Assembly: GCF_020829445.1 (NCBI RefSeq)
Contig: NZ_JAIVFV010000043.1
Span: 1 to 45,409, forward strand
Reading direction: 5' to 3'
Source of the DNA: Nostoc sp. CHAB 5836
GTDB lineage: Bacteria; Cyanobacteriota; Cyanobacteriia; Cyanobacteriales; Nostocaceae
Length of the DNA stretch: 45,409 nt
Shown here: positions 1 through 8,284 of the stretch, piece by piece
Numbering within the stretch: position 1 is the stretch's first letter
Layout of the letters: each line of letters starts with the position of its first letter
Notes under the pieces: model-generated
What the model saw: the letters and a program-made list of their open reading frames with translations, nothing else
Database searches by the model: none
What the model was told of the DNA's origin: nothing
Made by a program: the position numbers and the translations under genes

Positions 1-10
1 TTCTTAGGCT

Positions 11-325
11 TTAGGCGTTTAACTCAGTTGGACTCAGTTTGAAAAATAACTGGGGTAATTTATGATGCGTAGATTGTAAGTTCGCGTAAATCAAACGCGA
101 ACACTTCTTTTTTGTCCAAAGTCCAATAACTTGCTCACGGGCTAGGACGGCTAGAAAGTCTCGGCGGTTTAACCCAGCAACGTTGGCTGCTTTCTCCATT
201 GAGATTTCCTGCTTCTGATACCAGTAGATAGCAGCAGCTTGGCGTATATCGCGCACAAATTCTTCTGGACTCAGGCGACGGGTGCTAAATACGGATTCTG
301 GCAGGTTAATCGTGACATTAGACAT
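11..325 (-). CDS. UPF0175 family antitoxin-like protein
   Basis: A 104-residue protein that resembles the UPF0175 family, small DNA-binding-type proteins usually encoded beside a PIN-like (DUF3368) toxin. What is visible is a beta-strand opening (TINLPESVF), a helix with the family's SPEEFVRDIRQAAAIYWYQ pattern, and a helix-turn-helix-like segment at about residues 40-62 (ISMEKAANVAGLNRRDFLAVL). The last 35 residues are basic and aromatic and go beyond the usual family core. The stop lies ten bases from the window edge, so a toxin gene downstream on the minus strand would be out of view. The antitoxin role is inferred from the family, not shown here. Confidence 0.7.
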   Translation of the reverse strand: MSNVTINLPESVFSTRRLSPEEFVRDIRQAAAIYWYQKQEISMEKAANVAGLNRRDFLAVLAREQVIGLWTKKKCSRLIYANLQSTHHKLPQLFFKLSPTELNA

Positions 326-399
326 GATTTATGTCCTAAATTGCTGCATTATGCTGCAATACGGTTTAGATAAGACTAAAACCCTTGTCCAGTGGACAG

Positions 400-430
400 T
401 GTAGAGACGTTGCAATGCAACGTCTCTACA
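400..430. repeat. Perfect interspersed palindrome
   Basis: Two 15-base arms (TGTAGAGACGTTGCA and its exact complement) surround a single central base. The unit lies in the 283-bp gap between the UPF0175 gene and rbp and looks like one of the small dispersed palindromes common in Nostoc. The rest of that gap (326-608) shows only a HIP1 octamer near 512 and the rbp terminator. Confidence 0.75.
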
Positions 431-542
431 GGCCTATGGTTCTGCAGAAAATCCTTAACCCGAGCGTATTGGATTATGCTGCATTAATAATATCAACCAT
501 CTCCTTTTAAAAGCGATCGCCTCCTCCCGGCAATTTACATAT

Positions 543-574
543 AAAAGGCTCAAGCATTGCTGCCTGAGCCTTTT
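543..574 (-). terminator. Rho-independent terminator of the RNA-binding protein gene
   Basis: Inverted repeat AAAAGGCTCA / TGAGCCTTTT, with a 12-base loop that can pair further. It sits 35 bases past the stop of the minus-strand RRM gene and ends in a T run on that strand. The A run on the other side means it could also work in the other direction. Confidence 0.8.
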
Positions 575-608
575 CTAGATTCAACTAAGTTAGTTTCGCC
601 TATTTACC

Positions 609-923
609 TTAGTAACGGTTACGGTTGTAGCCACCGCCACCACCGCCACGGTTTCCACCACCGAAGGAACCACCTCTGTCTTCTCTGGGCTTGGCTTTAT
701 TTACTTTGAGGTCACGACCAAGCCACTCAGCACCGTCAAGAGCTTCAATAGCTTTTGCTTCTTCATCTTCTGAACTCATTTCCACAAAAGCGAAACCGCG
801 TAAACGACCTGTTTCACGGTCAGTGGGTAATTGAACACGCTTTACAGCACCATATTCTGCAAATACAGCACTCAGCGCATCTTGCGTAACATCATAGGAG
901 AGGTTACCTACGTAAATTGACAT
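609..923 (-). CDS. Glycine-rich RNA-binding protein, single RRM (Rbp family)
   Basis: A 104-residue cyanobacterial RRM protein that binds single-stranded RNA. Members are often cold-induced, and some help localise mRNAs. RNP2 (IYVGNL) is at residues 3-8 and RNP1 (RGFAFVEM) at about 42-49. The RRM spans about residues 1-80 and is followed by a short Gly/Arg/Asn tail (GGSFGGGNRGGGGGGYNRNR). The ATG at 923 gives the RRM exactly at the N-terminus, as usual in this family. The gene is monocistronic, with its own terminator downstream. Cold regulation is known for relatives and is not shown directly here. Confidence 0.95.
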   Translation of the reverse strand: MSIYVGNLSYDVTQDALSAVFAEYGAVKRVQLPTDRETGRLRGFAFVEMSSEDEEAKAIEALDGAEWLGRDLKVNKAKPREDRGGSFGGGNRGGGGGGYNRNRY

Positions 924-1038
924 TAAATGTCTCCAAAATCATAAGTTTGTAGAGATTTAGATTTCGGAGAGAAGTCTGTAATACCAAAAGGGAAAAGCCT
1001 GTCAATACTAAAAACAAACACTGTCGCCGAATTAATTC

Positions 1039-1230
1039 TCATTTCACTTCCCATGATGACATAGCAACTAAACTTTCTGGGAGAAAGTTTGAAAAATTGT
1101 TATAAAAAGTTATATTGTGCAGTTGTTCAGCTAATGAGCATTGCGATCGCCACTTACCTGCTGATTCCTGGAAAAATTCTGAAATCTGCGATTCGTTAGC
1201 GGTTTGTGCAATTTTTAGCAATGATATCAC
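1039..1230 (-). pseudogene. Remnant of a CpcS/CpeS-type phycobiliprotein lyase
   Basis: The 63-residue reading frame contains ISEFFQESAGKWRSQ at about residues 16-30. This matches the N-terminal signature of CpcS/CpeS/CpcU bilin lyases, which attach phycobilins to phycobiliproteins and begin with a FF..SAGKW.SQR segment. Intact family members run to about 160-200 residues. Here the similarity stops right after the signature, and the RTSHHLAF-type continuation is missing. This is most likely a decayed or truncated copy. It could instead be a chance ORF, but the run of matching residues makes that less likely. Confidence 0.45.
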
Positions 1231-1652
1231 TTGTAACTTTCCTGGCTATTGATCGCTGTAATAGGACTTACGCAATAACTCTAGTAAACGCAAGTCTTCT
1301 ACATAAGGGCAGATTGCAAGAAATTTAAAAATATTTATACTGAGTTAAGAATTACATCGGAAGCTAAAAAGCTACCTCATTGACGTAATGAGTTAAAGTG
1401 GTGAGAATTTTTCCGGATAAAAAGTAATTTTTGATACAAAATTCTGCAAGAAGATAGTTAATTTACTCTCGCCGCTTTTCACTAGCCATAATGTCTCAAA
1501 ATTACTTGGTAATGCACGGCTGTTTAACCCCAAAACCTCCCAAAATAGAAGAAAAATAAATGATTTTGGATAGAAATAAGCCGCACAAGCAGGTGAAAAT
1601 CTCACCTTTCGCAGCCGCTAACCAGGTAATTAATACCCAGTTAGATTTAGTT
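1231..1652. other. Gap upstream of the efflux operon, with a solo MITE end
   Basis: No gene is supported here. The stretch holds TAGGACTTACGCAA at 1262-1275, identical to the terminal inverted repeat of the MITE at 42856-43002, but no partner end is visible nearby. A short hairpin (CTCATT/AATGAG) lies at 1376-1392. The ATG at 1560 is in frame with the adaptor gene but probably is not its start. Confidence 0.5.
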
Positions 1653-2990
1653 ATGAAGACTGATATGGCTGTTGCAGATACAAAGGTATCTTCCCCTTTT
1701 ACATCCATATTATTGATTCCCTGTTTGCTGGGCATAGGACTGCTGACAGCGAGTTGTGGAGCGCTTCCCAAGGAAGAATCGGCTGATGCACAATCTCAGA
1801 GTCTTGGTAGGGGACAAGGTGGTGGTGCAACGGCTGTAGATGTAGCGATCGCCCGAACCGATACGCTGGAAACACAACCAGAATATACAGGTAACACAAC
1901 ACCCTTTCGGATTGTATCAGTGCGATCGCAGGTAGAAGCCCAGTTGTTGGCTTTAAACCTTGATGTGGGCGATGCAGTAAAGCTTGGGCAAAAGGTCGGG
2001 CAGTTAGATGATGCCATACTTTTGACCGAATTAAAGCAAGCAGAAGCAGAACTAGCAGCCCTGAAATCAGAAGTAGCTAGAGCAACCAATCAGGTAAGCA
2101 ATGCCCGTGCAGACGTTGAACGGGCGCGGCTGGAAGTGGTACAAGCTCAGGCAGACTCAGAACGCCAACAAAATTTATTCAAAGCCGGAGCGATCGCAGC
2201 ACAAACTGCCCAGCAAGCACGTACCCAGGCAAAAACGGCCGCCCAGGAACTGCGGGCAGCCCAAGAGCAAGTTCGTACAGAACAACAAGCCGTCGCTGCT
2301 GCTCAAGGTAGAGTACTTGCTCAACAGGCTTTGGTTGCTCAAACCAAAGAGCGCAGGTCTTACGCTCGGTTGACATCCCCCATCACTGGCATAGTTACAG
2401 AAAAGGTAACAGAACCCGGCAATCTTTTGCAAGCAGGTAGCGAAGTCTTAAAAATTGGCGACTTTAACCGTGTCAAAGTCGTCGTCCAAGTTTCCGAATT
2501 AGAACTGTCACAAATTCAAGTTGGACAGTCTGTACAAGTGCGCTTAGATGCCTTCCCCAAGGAAACATTAATTGGCAGAGTTACGCGCATTTCTCCAGCA
2601 GCCGATGCCACAGCTCGCTTGATACCTGTAGAGGTAGTAATTCCTAACACCCAAGGGAAAATTGGTAGTGGACTACTGGCGCGAGTCAATTTTCAAACCC
2701 AGACTCAACGGCGCGTAGTAGTGCCGCAAACAGCTATTCAAAAACAAGCAGGGGAAGCAAAGGCAGCAGGGAGAGAGCAAGCAGAGCAACCAGGAACGCT
2801 ATTTGTGGTGAAAGACACAGAAGGCAAGATGAAAGTATCGACGCGTGCAGTCACTTTAGGAAAAAGGGCTGATGGCAAGGTGGAAATTTTATCTGGTTTG
2901 CAAGCGGGAGAGCGCTATGTTGTTCGTAGTGGTAAGCCGTTAAAAGAAGGTGACACTGTAAATCTTTCAATTCTTTCGGAAAAGCAATAG
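1653..2990 (+). CDS. RND efflux periplasmic adaptor lipoprotein (HlyD/MFP family)
   Basis: Membrane fusion protein that would link the RND permease just downstream to an outer-membrane TolC-type channel; no such channel is encoded in this window. From the chosen start the product has 445 residues. A hydrophobic signal segment ends in the lipobox LTASC, with the acylated Cys at residue 35. Next come a barrel-sandwich half-motif (IVSVRSQVEAQL), a long Ala/Gln/Arg-rich coiled-coil hairpin at roughly residues 105-235, the returning lipoyl half (YARLTSPITGIVTEK) and beta-barrel/proximal domains. I prefer the ATG at 1653 to the in-frame ATG at 1560 because it places the signal peptide near the N-terminus. 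The permease follows after 149 bp. Substrate unknown. Confidence 0.9.
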   Translation: MKTDMAVADTKVSSPFTSILLIPCLLGIGLLTASCGALPKEESADAQSQSLGRGQGGGATAVDVAIARTDTLETQPEYTGNTTPFRIVSVRSQVEAQLLALNLDVGDAVKLGQKVGQLDDAILLTELKQAEAELAALKSEVARATNQVSNARADVERARLEVVQAQADSERQQNLFKAGAIAAQTAQQARTQAKTAAQELRAAQEQVRTEQQAVAAAQGRVLAQQALVAQTKERRSYARLTSPITGIVTEKVTEPGNLLQAGSEVLKIGDFNRVKVVVQVSELELSQIQVGQSVQVRLDAFPKETLIGRVTRISPAADATARLIPVEVVIPNTQGKIGSGLLARVNFQTQTQRRVVVPQTAIQKQAGEAKAAGREQAEQPGTLFVVKDTEGKMKVSTRAVTLGKRADGKVEILSGLQAGERYVVRSGKPLKEGDTVNLSILSEKQ

Positions 2991-3139
2991 TAGGGTGGGC
3001 AATTCGCAATACCTCGACAGGGTTGAAATTTAAACGCAAAGGGGCGCAAAGGGAAGCGCAAAGGTTCGCAGAGAATTGGCTACGAATTTATGAAATATTG
3101 TACTTAGTAGTCAGCACTTAGCACTTATCACGTAGTATT

Positions 3140-6100
3140 ATGCAACAGGCAAATAATAATAGTGGCAATGGCGGATTTAGCCTTAGTGCGATCGCTATCC
3201 GCCAACACATTGGCACACTCATGCTCACTGTGGCAGTAATTGTCATTGGCGTATTTTTTCTCACAACGATCCAAGTGGATCTTCTACCGTCAATTACCTA
3301 TCCCCGAATTGGCGTTCGGCTAGAAGCCCCTGGTATTTCCCCAGAAGTAGCAGTAGATGAAATTACCAGACCCTTAGAAGAAGCTTTAAGGGCAACTGAG
3401 AATGTAGTACAAGTTTTTTCCCGCACCCGTGAGGGACAGGTAAGCCTCGATTTATACTTCCAACCAGGGGGCGATATTGACCAAGCCCTCAACGATGCTA
3501 CTGCTGCTTTTAACCGAAGCCGAGGACAACTGCCAGATACGATAGAGGAACCACGCTTATTTAAAGTCGATCCCTCCCAATTGCCGGTTTATGAATTGGC
3601 ACTGACATCTGCTTCGTTACCAGGTAAAGATTTACGCGTATTTGCTGATGAAGAGTTAACCCGTGAACTCAGTGTTGTGCCAGGAGTCGCTTCCGTTGAC
3701 GTATCTGGCGGCGCTGAGGAAGAAGTACGAGTGCTTGTTGACTTAAACCGATTGCAAGCTTTGGGTGTAGGGTTAAATGATGTCTTAGATGAATTAACAG
3801 CCCGTAACCAAGACACTTCTGGCGGTCGGATTCTGGGGCAAAATTCCGAGCCATTAACTCGGACTGTAGGACGCTTCCAAAATGCTAATGAAATCGAAAA
3901 CCTCTCCTTAGAAGTTTCCTCCCCCTCATCCCCCTCATCCCCCTCATCCCCCTCATCCCCCTCATCCCCCTCATCCCTTCCCCGCCGCGTCTACTTGCGA
4001 GACTTTGCAGAGGTAATTGACGATACAGAAGACCAGCGATTATTTGTTTACCTGAACCGTCAGCCAGCAGTGAAATTTTCAGTCCAAAAGCAGCCTGAGG
4101 CCAATACAATCACAGTTGTAGATGCTGTGAAGCGGCGAATTGAACAATTACGACAATCGGGTTTAATTCCAGCAGACATGATTTTGAGTCCCACCACAGA
4201 TGAATCTGTCTTCATCCGCAATTCTTTAAATGATGTCATCTTTTCGGGAATTTCTGGGGCATTATTAGCAGCAACGGCAGTGTTGTTATTTTTGGGGTCA
4301 TTCAGGCAAACATTTATTATCAGTTTGACGATTCCGTTGTGTACTCTGGCAGCGATCGCTTTAATGAGAATATTTGGCTTAACTTTGAATGTTTTTAGTT
4401 TGGCAGGTCTGACATTAGGAGTCGGTCAAGCAATTGATACATCGGTTGTGATCTTGGAGAACATTTCCGAAAAAGCGGGCATGACTCCCAATCAGAGAGA
4501 GATGGAAGAAGGGGAAAAGGGCAAAAATTCCAAATTCTTTATTGACAGTGCGATCGCAGCTTCCCAAGAAGTAGAATCTGCTTTAATTGCTGCTACAGGT
4601 GCCAACTTAGTTTCTGTAGTGCCATTTCTCTTAATTGGCGGCTTTATTGCACTGCTATTTAATGAACTGATTTTGACAATTAGCTTCGCAGTTGCAGCAT
4701 CTCTTGTCGTTGCCATCACAGTGGTGCCGATGCTGTCTTCTCGACTTTTGGGAATTCGCTGGTCTAGTGGAATCAGCGAATTTTGGCTGCTTAGACAGTT
4801 TAATCACCGATTTGAAGATGCTACACGGGGATACGGTAACTTCTTAACCAAAGTTTTACGCTATCGGTTTTTCGTAGTCACTGCTGCTTTGCTCATTTTA
4901 GGCGGCAGTAGCTTCTTTATGTTTGGTCAAATTCCCCAAGAAATTTTACCTCGCATCAGTACTGGTCAAGCTAACTTAAGAGCGCAGTTTCCTCCCGGTA
5001 CACCTTTAGCAACTTCTCAAAAAGTTATGCAAATTGTCGATGACATTTTGCTCAAACAACCAGAAACCGAGTCTGCTTTTACAACCGTGGGTGGTAATTT
5101 ATTTGGTAGCAATACTACAGAAAATCCTTTACGTGCCAGTAGCACCATCAATCTTAAACCAGGCACAGATGTCGAAGCCTTTGTCAAAAAAGTAACTCAG
5201 GAATTTAACAAACTCAACTTAGCGGGAATTCTGCTGCGCCTCAATCCTGGTCAGGTGCGGGGTTTAATCTTGAGTAATTCCCCAGTGCAAGGGTCAGAGG
5301 TTGACGTGATTCTGCAAGGTGAGAATGAAGAAAACTTAACGCAAGCAGGGGCACAAGTGCTGCAAGCTTTGCAAGAAAGAGCAAAATTAGCAACATTCCG
5401 ACCAGATGCTGACCCCCGACAACCGGAAATCCAAATTCGCCCCGACTGGGAAAGGGTTTCAGCTTTAGGGTTGAGCGCCGAGCAAATTGGTGCAACAGTT
5501 CAAACAGCAATTGAAGGTTCAGTTCCGACGCAAATTCAACGCGGTAATCGTTTAGTTGATGTGCGGGTGCAGCTAAATAAAGAAGCCATTCAGCGGCCTT
5601 CTCAGTTAGAGCAATTACCGCTATTTACAGAAAACAATCAACTAATCCGCCTTTCAGATGTGGCAAACATTCAAGAAGGACAAGCACCTGGTGAGGTTCA
5701 ACGGATTAATCAGCGCCAAGCTTTTATTGTGGCAGGCAATCTCAGCGAGGGAGCTAGTCTTGGTGAAGCGATCGCAGAACTCAACGAGGTACTCCAAGAT
5801 GTAGACTTACCTGATGGCATTTCCATTGTGCCTAGTTCTGCTCAAGAAACTAATCAGCAACTTCAGGATGCTTTAAAAACTTTGGGAGCCTTGGCAACCT
5901 TCTTAATCTTTGTAGTCATGGCGGTGCAATATAATTCGCTGATCGACCCATTGGTAATTATGTTCACCGTACCACTAGCTTTAGCTGGGGGAATTTTTGG
6001 ACTTTACATTACTCAAACTGCAATTGGCGCAACTGTAATTGTTGGTGTAGTACTGCTGGTGGGAATTGTGGTGAATGCAGGGATTTTAATGGTAGAACTA

Positions 6101-6421
6101 GCGAACCAAATTCGGGATGAAGAAGGTTGTACTCGCCAAGTTGCCATCATCAAAGCTGCTCCTCAACGTTTGCGCCCAATTATCATGACCACAGTCACCA
6201 CTATCTTGGGATTGTTCCCTTTAGCATTAGGTATTGGCGAAGGTTCAGAGTTTTTGCAGCCATTAGGAATTGTAGTTTTTTTTGGGATGGCGATCGCAAC
6301 AATGCTGACATTATTTATCATCCCCTGTTTTTATATTTTGCTGCACGATTTACTAAATGGAAATTGGGCGAAGCCAGTGTTAATCCGATTGCGTGGATTT
6401 ACGAAAAAACTTACCAGCTAA
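3140..6421 (+). CDS. RND efflux permease, AcrB/HAE1 family
   Basis: Proton-driven inner-membrane pump of 1093 residues, the usual size. It has the AcrB pattern: TM1, a large periplasmic porter/docking domain, TM2-6, a second periplasmic domain, and TM7-12. The start (SAIAIRQHIGTLMLTVAVI) and PGISPEVAVDEITRPLEEAL are typical. In TM4 the usual Asp-Asp pair reads Asp-Thr (GQAIDTSVVILENI, near residue 433). The TM10 lysine position carries Asn (GIVVNAGILMVE). Both changes are seen in HAE1 relatives but differ from E. coli AcrB. Residues 261-279 are a Ser/Pro repeat made by an in-frame 9-bp tandem array. The gene follows its adaptor, so the two probably form one efflux operon. Confidence 0.95.
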   Translation: MQQANNNSGNGGFSLSAIAIRQHIGTLMLTVAVIVIGVFFLTTIQVDLLPSITYPRIGVRLEAPGISPEVAVDEITRPLEEALRATENVVQVFSRTREGQVSLDLYFQPGGDIDQALNDATAAFNRSRGQLPDTIEEPRLFKVDPSQLPVYELALTSASLPGKDLRVFADEELTRELSVVPGVASVDVSGGAEEEVRVLVDLNRLQALGVGLNDVLDELTARNQDTSGGRILGQNSEPLTRTVGRFQNANEIENLSLEVSSPSSPSSPSSPSSPSSPSSLPRRVYLRDFAEVIDDTEDQRLFVYLNRQPAVKFSVQKQPEANTITVVDAVKRRIEQLRQSGLIPADMILSPTTDESVFIRNSLNDVIFSGISGALLAATAVLLFLGSFRQTFIISLTIPLCTLAAIALMRIFGLTLNVFSLAGLTLGVGQAIDTSVVILENISEKAGMTPNQREMEEGEKGKNSKFFIDSAIAASQEVESALIAATGANLVSVVPFLLIGGFIALLFNELILTISFAVAASLVVAITVVPMLSSRLLGIRWSSGISEFWLLRQFNHRFEDATRGYGNFLTKVLRYRFFVVTAALLILGGSSFFMFGQIPQEILPRISTGQANLRAQFPPGTPLATSQKVMQIVDDILLKQPETESAFTTVGGNLFGSNTTENPLRASSTINLKPGTDVEAFVKKVTQEFNKLNLAGILLRLNPGQVRGLILSNSPVQGSEVDVILQGENEENLTQAGAQVLQALQERAKLATFRPDADPRQPEIQIRPDWERVSALGLSAEQIGATVQTAIEGSVPTQIQRGNRLVDVRVQLNKEAIQRPSQLEQLPLFTENNQLIRLSDVANIQEGQAPGEVQRINQRQAFIVAGNLSEGASLGEAIAELNEVLQDVDLPDGISIVPSSAQETNQQLQDALKTLGALATFLIFVVMAVQYNSLIDPLVIMFTVPLALAGGIFGLYITQTAIGATVIVGVVLLVGIVVNAGILMVELANQIRDEEGCTRQVAIIKAAPQRLRPIIMTTVTTILGLFPLALGIGEGSEFLQPLGIVVFFGMAIATMLTLFIIPCFYILLHDLLNGNWAKPVLIRLRGFTKKLTS
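3922..3975 (+). repeat. In-frame 9-bp tandem repeat (6 copies of CCCCTCATC) inside the RND gene
   Basis: Six perfect copies encode a Ser-Ser-Pro run in a periplasmic loop of the permease. Because the unit is 9 bp, changes in copy number keep the frame. The same unit occurs eight times in the metalloprotease gene at 34333-34404. Confidence 0.95.
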
Positions 6422-6440
6422 TGAGCATTTAAGTTACACA

Positions 6441-6571
6441 TAAGTAGATCGGCGCGATTAAAGATAACTGGTTATGGCTGTCATTTGTCCTTAGTCATTC
6501 GTCATTGGTAAGGGTTTTAAGCCTATTTACGTTTCGTCATATAGTTTGATTTATTTTCACCGACTTACTTA
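6441..6571. repeat. MITE-like element with TAAGTAG...CTACTTA-type ends (copy 1)
   Basis: The ends are imperfect inverted repeats (TAAGTAGATCGGCGCGAT against TAAGTAAGTCGGTGAAAAT on the other strand). Between them are a TAACTGG motif, a short STRR stretch (GTCATTTGTC...GTCATTGG) and GTAAGGGTTTTAAGCCTATT. A second copy with the same order of parts lies at 35889-36073. No ORF. Confidence 0.7.
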
Positions 6572-6597
6572 GGCCAATACCGTTGATTGCCAATATT

Positions 6598-6660
6598 AAG
6601 GAGTAAGGAGTTTGAAACTTTTAACTCCTCACTCCTCACTCCTCACTCCTCACTCCTCAC
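6598..6660. repeat. STRR pair, GGAGTAA / ACTCCTC heptamers
   Basis: A short AAGGAGT block is followed by an AACTCCTC-type heptamer array of five to six units that is complementary to it. It sits just past the ndhN stop (minus strand) and could form its transcript's 3' hairpin. Confidence 0.75.
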
Positions 6661-6671
6661 TTTTGTAAGTG

Positions 6672-7148
6672 TTAGCTAGCTAACAGAGTCTTTTCTAGAG
6701 AAGTCCAACGGAAAGAGCGATCGCCACCCCTTTCAATAACTACTTTCACTCGTGGTTCTAGCTGAGGCAAATTCGCTAAATACTCAACTTCCTCATTAGA
6801 AAGAATATTCCCTTCAATAATCCACAAGACCAGCCCCTTTGATTTAGGTGGTAGCTGTTCTAGATGAGAATTGAGAATAGGTGGCAAATAGTACACCTGA
6901 CCTACTGCCGCACCACTACCAGTACTTTTTTTCCCAAGATGAGGAGGTCTGACTCCATGAATTCTTGTGAGATACGCAGCTACGTCACCCAGTCCCTTAG
7001 CGGTAATGTGGAGAGTAGTATAGCCAGCTGCGCGTAATCGGCGCTGATATCGACCTTCATAACCCCCTTCCAGAGGTACATACACTCCAAGAGCGCCAAA
7101 TTTTTCCAAATCGCGGATTAAACCATTGCCAGTGGTAATTAGTGCCAT
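6672..7148 (-). CDS. ndhN: NAD(P)H-quinone oxidoreductase subunit N (NDH-1)
   Basis: Peripheral subunit specific to the cyanobacterial and chloroplast NDH-1 complex, which passes electrons from ferredoxin to plastoquinone in respiration and cyclic photosynthetic flow. The 158-residue product has the usual length and N-terminus (MALITTGNGLIRDLEKFGALGVY), followed by GGYEGRYQRRLRAAGY, and ends at a family-typical ERGGDRSFRWT. No signal peptide or membrane segment is visible, consistent with a hydrophilic arm subunit on the cytoplasmic/stromal side. The gene stands alone on the minus strand, back to back with the rplC leader. Confidence 0.97.
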   Translation of the reverse strand: MALITTGNGLIRDLEKFGALGVYVPLEGGYEGRYQRRLRAAGYTTLHITAKGLGDVAAYLTRIHGVRPPHLGKKSTGSGAAVGQVYYLPPILNSHLEQLPPKSKGLVLWIIEGNILSNEEVEYLANLPQLEPRVKVVIERGGDRSFRWTSLEKTLLAS

Positions 7149-7227
7149 AGATTTTCGTCTTATCCCACTTAGATATCTCTATTATTTACCGTGAAACGAT
7201 AGATTAAAAGCATTTTTTTGGGCATTG

Positions 7228-7400
7228 GGCACTTGTACTGCCCTTAAGAGCAGGACGCACTCGCGTTCGACTACGCAGTTCGACTGCGATTCCATCTCTT
7301 CTTAGGCTACGCCAACGAGCAAAGTCGAGATGCTGACCGTAAACTCACCAAGCGCGAACGCGAGTGCGTCTCCAAGAGTTGTCGAAGTATTGAGCATTGG
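7228..7400. repeat. Composite CACTTGTACTG/CGAAGTATT palindromic repeat
   Basis: Begins CACTTGTACTGCCCTTAAG and ends GTCGAAGTATTG, with GACGCACTCGCGTTCG and its near-complement CGCGAACGCGAGTGCGTC in between, so it can fold on itself. Shorter relatives occur at 16626, 17343, 24382 and 35929. Confidence 0.75.
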
Positions 7401-7416
7401 GTATGGATTCTTCTTT

Positions 7417-7487
7417 TTGTCTCCCTAATCTCCCTCATCTCCCCCATCTCCCTCATCTCCCCCATCTCCCCACTCCCCACTCCCAAA
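7417..7487. repeat. CTCCCTCAT/CTCCCCCAT tandem repeat
   Basis: Short tandem array of 9-bp units related to the CCCCTCATC repeats found inside two genes of this window. It is intergenic between ndhN and the rplC leader. Confidence 0.8.
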
Positions 7488-7687
7488 AATAACTCTACAA
7501 ACTACTAGACAAACATAAATAAATAATTTATATTATTGGATTGTGACCAAACACGCAAATTAGGTTGGCTTTTTACTGTCATTCTGAGGTAGTGTTAGCA
7601 TCAAAAGCTGATGACTGAACCCAAATGGGATAATCTAACTCAGATTGATCATAGACTGGTAAACTAAGAAAGCTTTCAGATCAACAT

Positions 7688-8284
7688 TGGAGCTTATGGA
7701 GGAACAACCAAAGCCAATCCTAAGCTCCAGAGTAGATTTACTCCTGTGCCTCTGAAAAAGCAGGCAAAATTTTAAACAATAGTTTAAGGTGTTTAAGGAA
7801 GTAAAACTGAGCAGCAATGTTGGTTTCATGGCATTACGTCAGTCTCAGTTAACGGATACTGGGCGGTAAAACCGCTTAAGTCCAACTGCAACACGGCAGT
7901 AGCCAATCTCCGGGAAGTCGCCCTTCGGGCGTATATAAATCGGAAAACCCCGCCGACAGCGCTGCCTCCAGAAAGTGCCAGAGCAATTGCTTGGACGAAA
8001 GCATTGCTGCACACAGCTTAAAGCTGTAGCGCCTTGCATTGATTCCAGAAGTTACTCCTTCCCAATGGGAAGAGACTTGTGGCTGTTCTGGTGATCTAGT
8101 GAGTGAAGCTAAACAGATTCACCAAGCAGTACGGACACGGTTTGTTGTGTCCGCAAGCATTTGGAGCGGTTTATTGAAGCCATTCCAAATTTCGCAGGCT
8201 AACTCAGCCTAAACTGATGCGTACAAAGCGTGTCCTCTAGAGTCCAATTCCAAGGTCAGCAAGTAGAAAGGAGAACCAGTTACT
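7688..8284 (+). promoter_or_regulatory. Hairpin-rich leader upstream of rplC
   Basis: About 600 bases without a supported gene hold a chain of perfect or near-perfect stems: 7688-7696/7721-7729 (9 bp), 7747-7751/7762-7766, 7863-7867/7871-7875, 7919-7923/7927-7931, 7982-7992/7999-8008 (10 bp with one bulge), 8013-8018/8022-8027, 8058-8063/8067-8072, 8103-8107/8118-8122, 8132-8138/8147-8153, 8159-8165/8184-8190 and 8196-8200/8206-8210. A Shine-Dalgarno-like AAAGGAG at 8267-8273 precedes the GTG of rplC. Most likely this is a structured 5' leader of the ribosomal operon, possibly with a regulatory role. A separate small RNA is also possible. I matched it to no known RNA family. Confidence 0.5.

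Noticed and set aside
1560..1652. Start of the efflux adaptor at the ATG 1560
   Set aside because: It would put about 31 non-hydrophobic residues ahead of the lipoprotein signal peptide; ATG 1653 fits better.
5241..5510. Long antisense frames within the RND, recO and MFS genes
   Set aside because: They are shadows of strongly conserved coding sequences on the other strand.
7826..8039. Overlapping minus-strand frames (62 and 64 codons) upstream of rplC
   Set aside because: They lie within the hairpin-rich leader, overlap each other and resemble no known protein; structure explains the sequence better.
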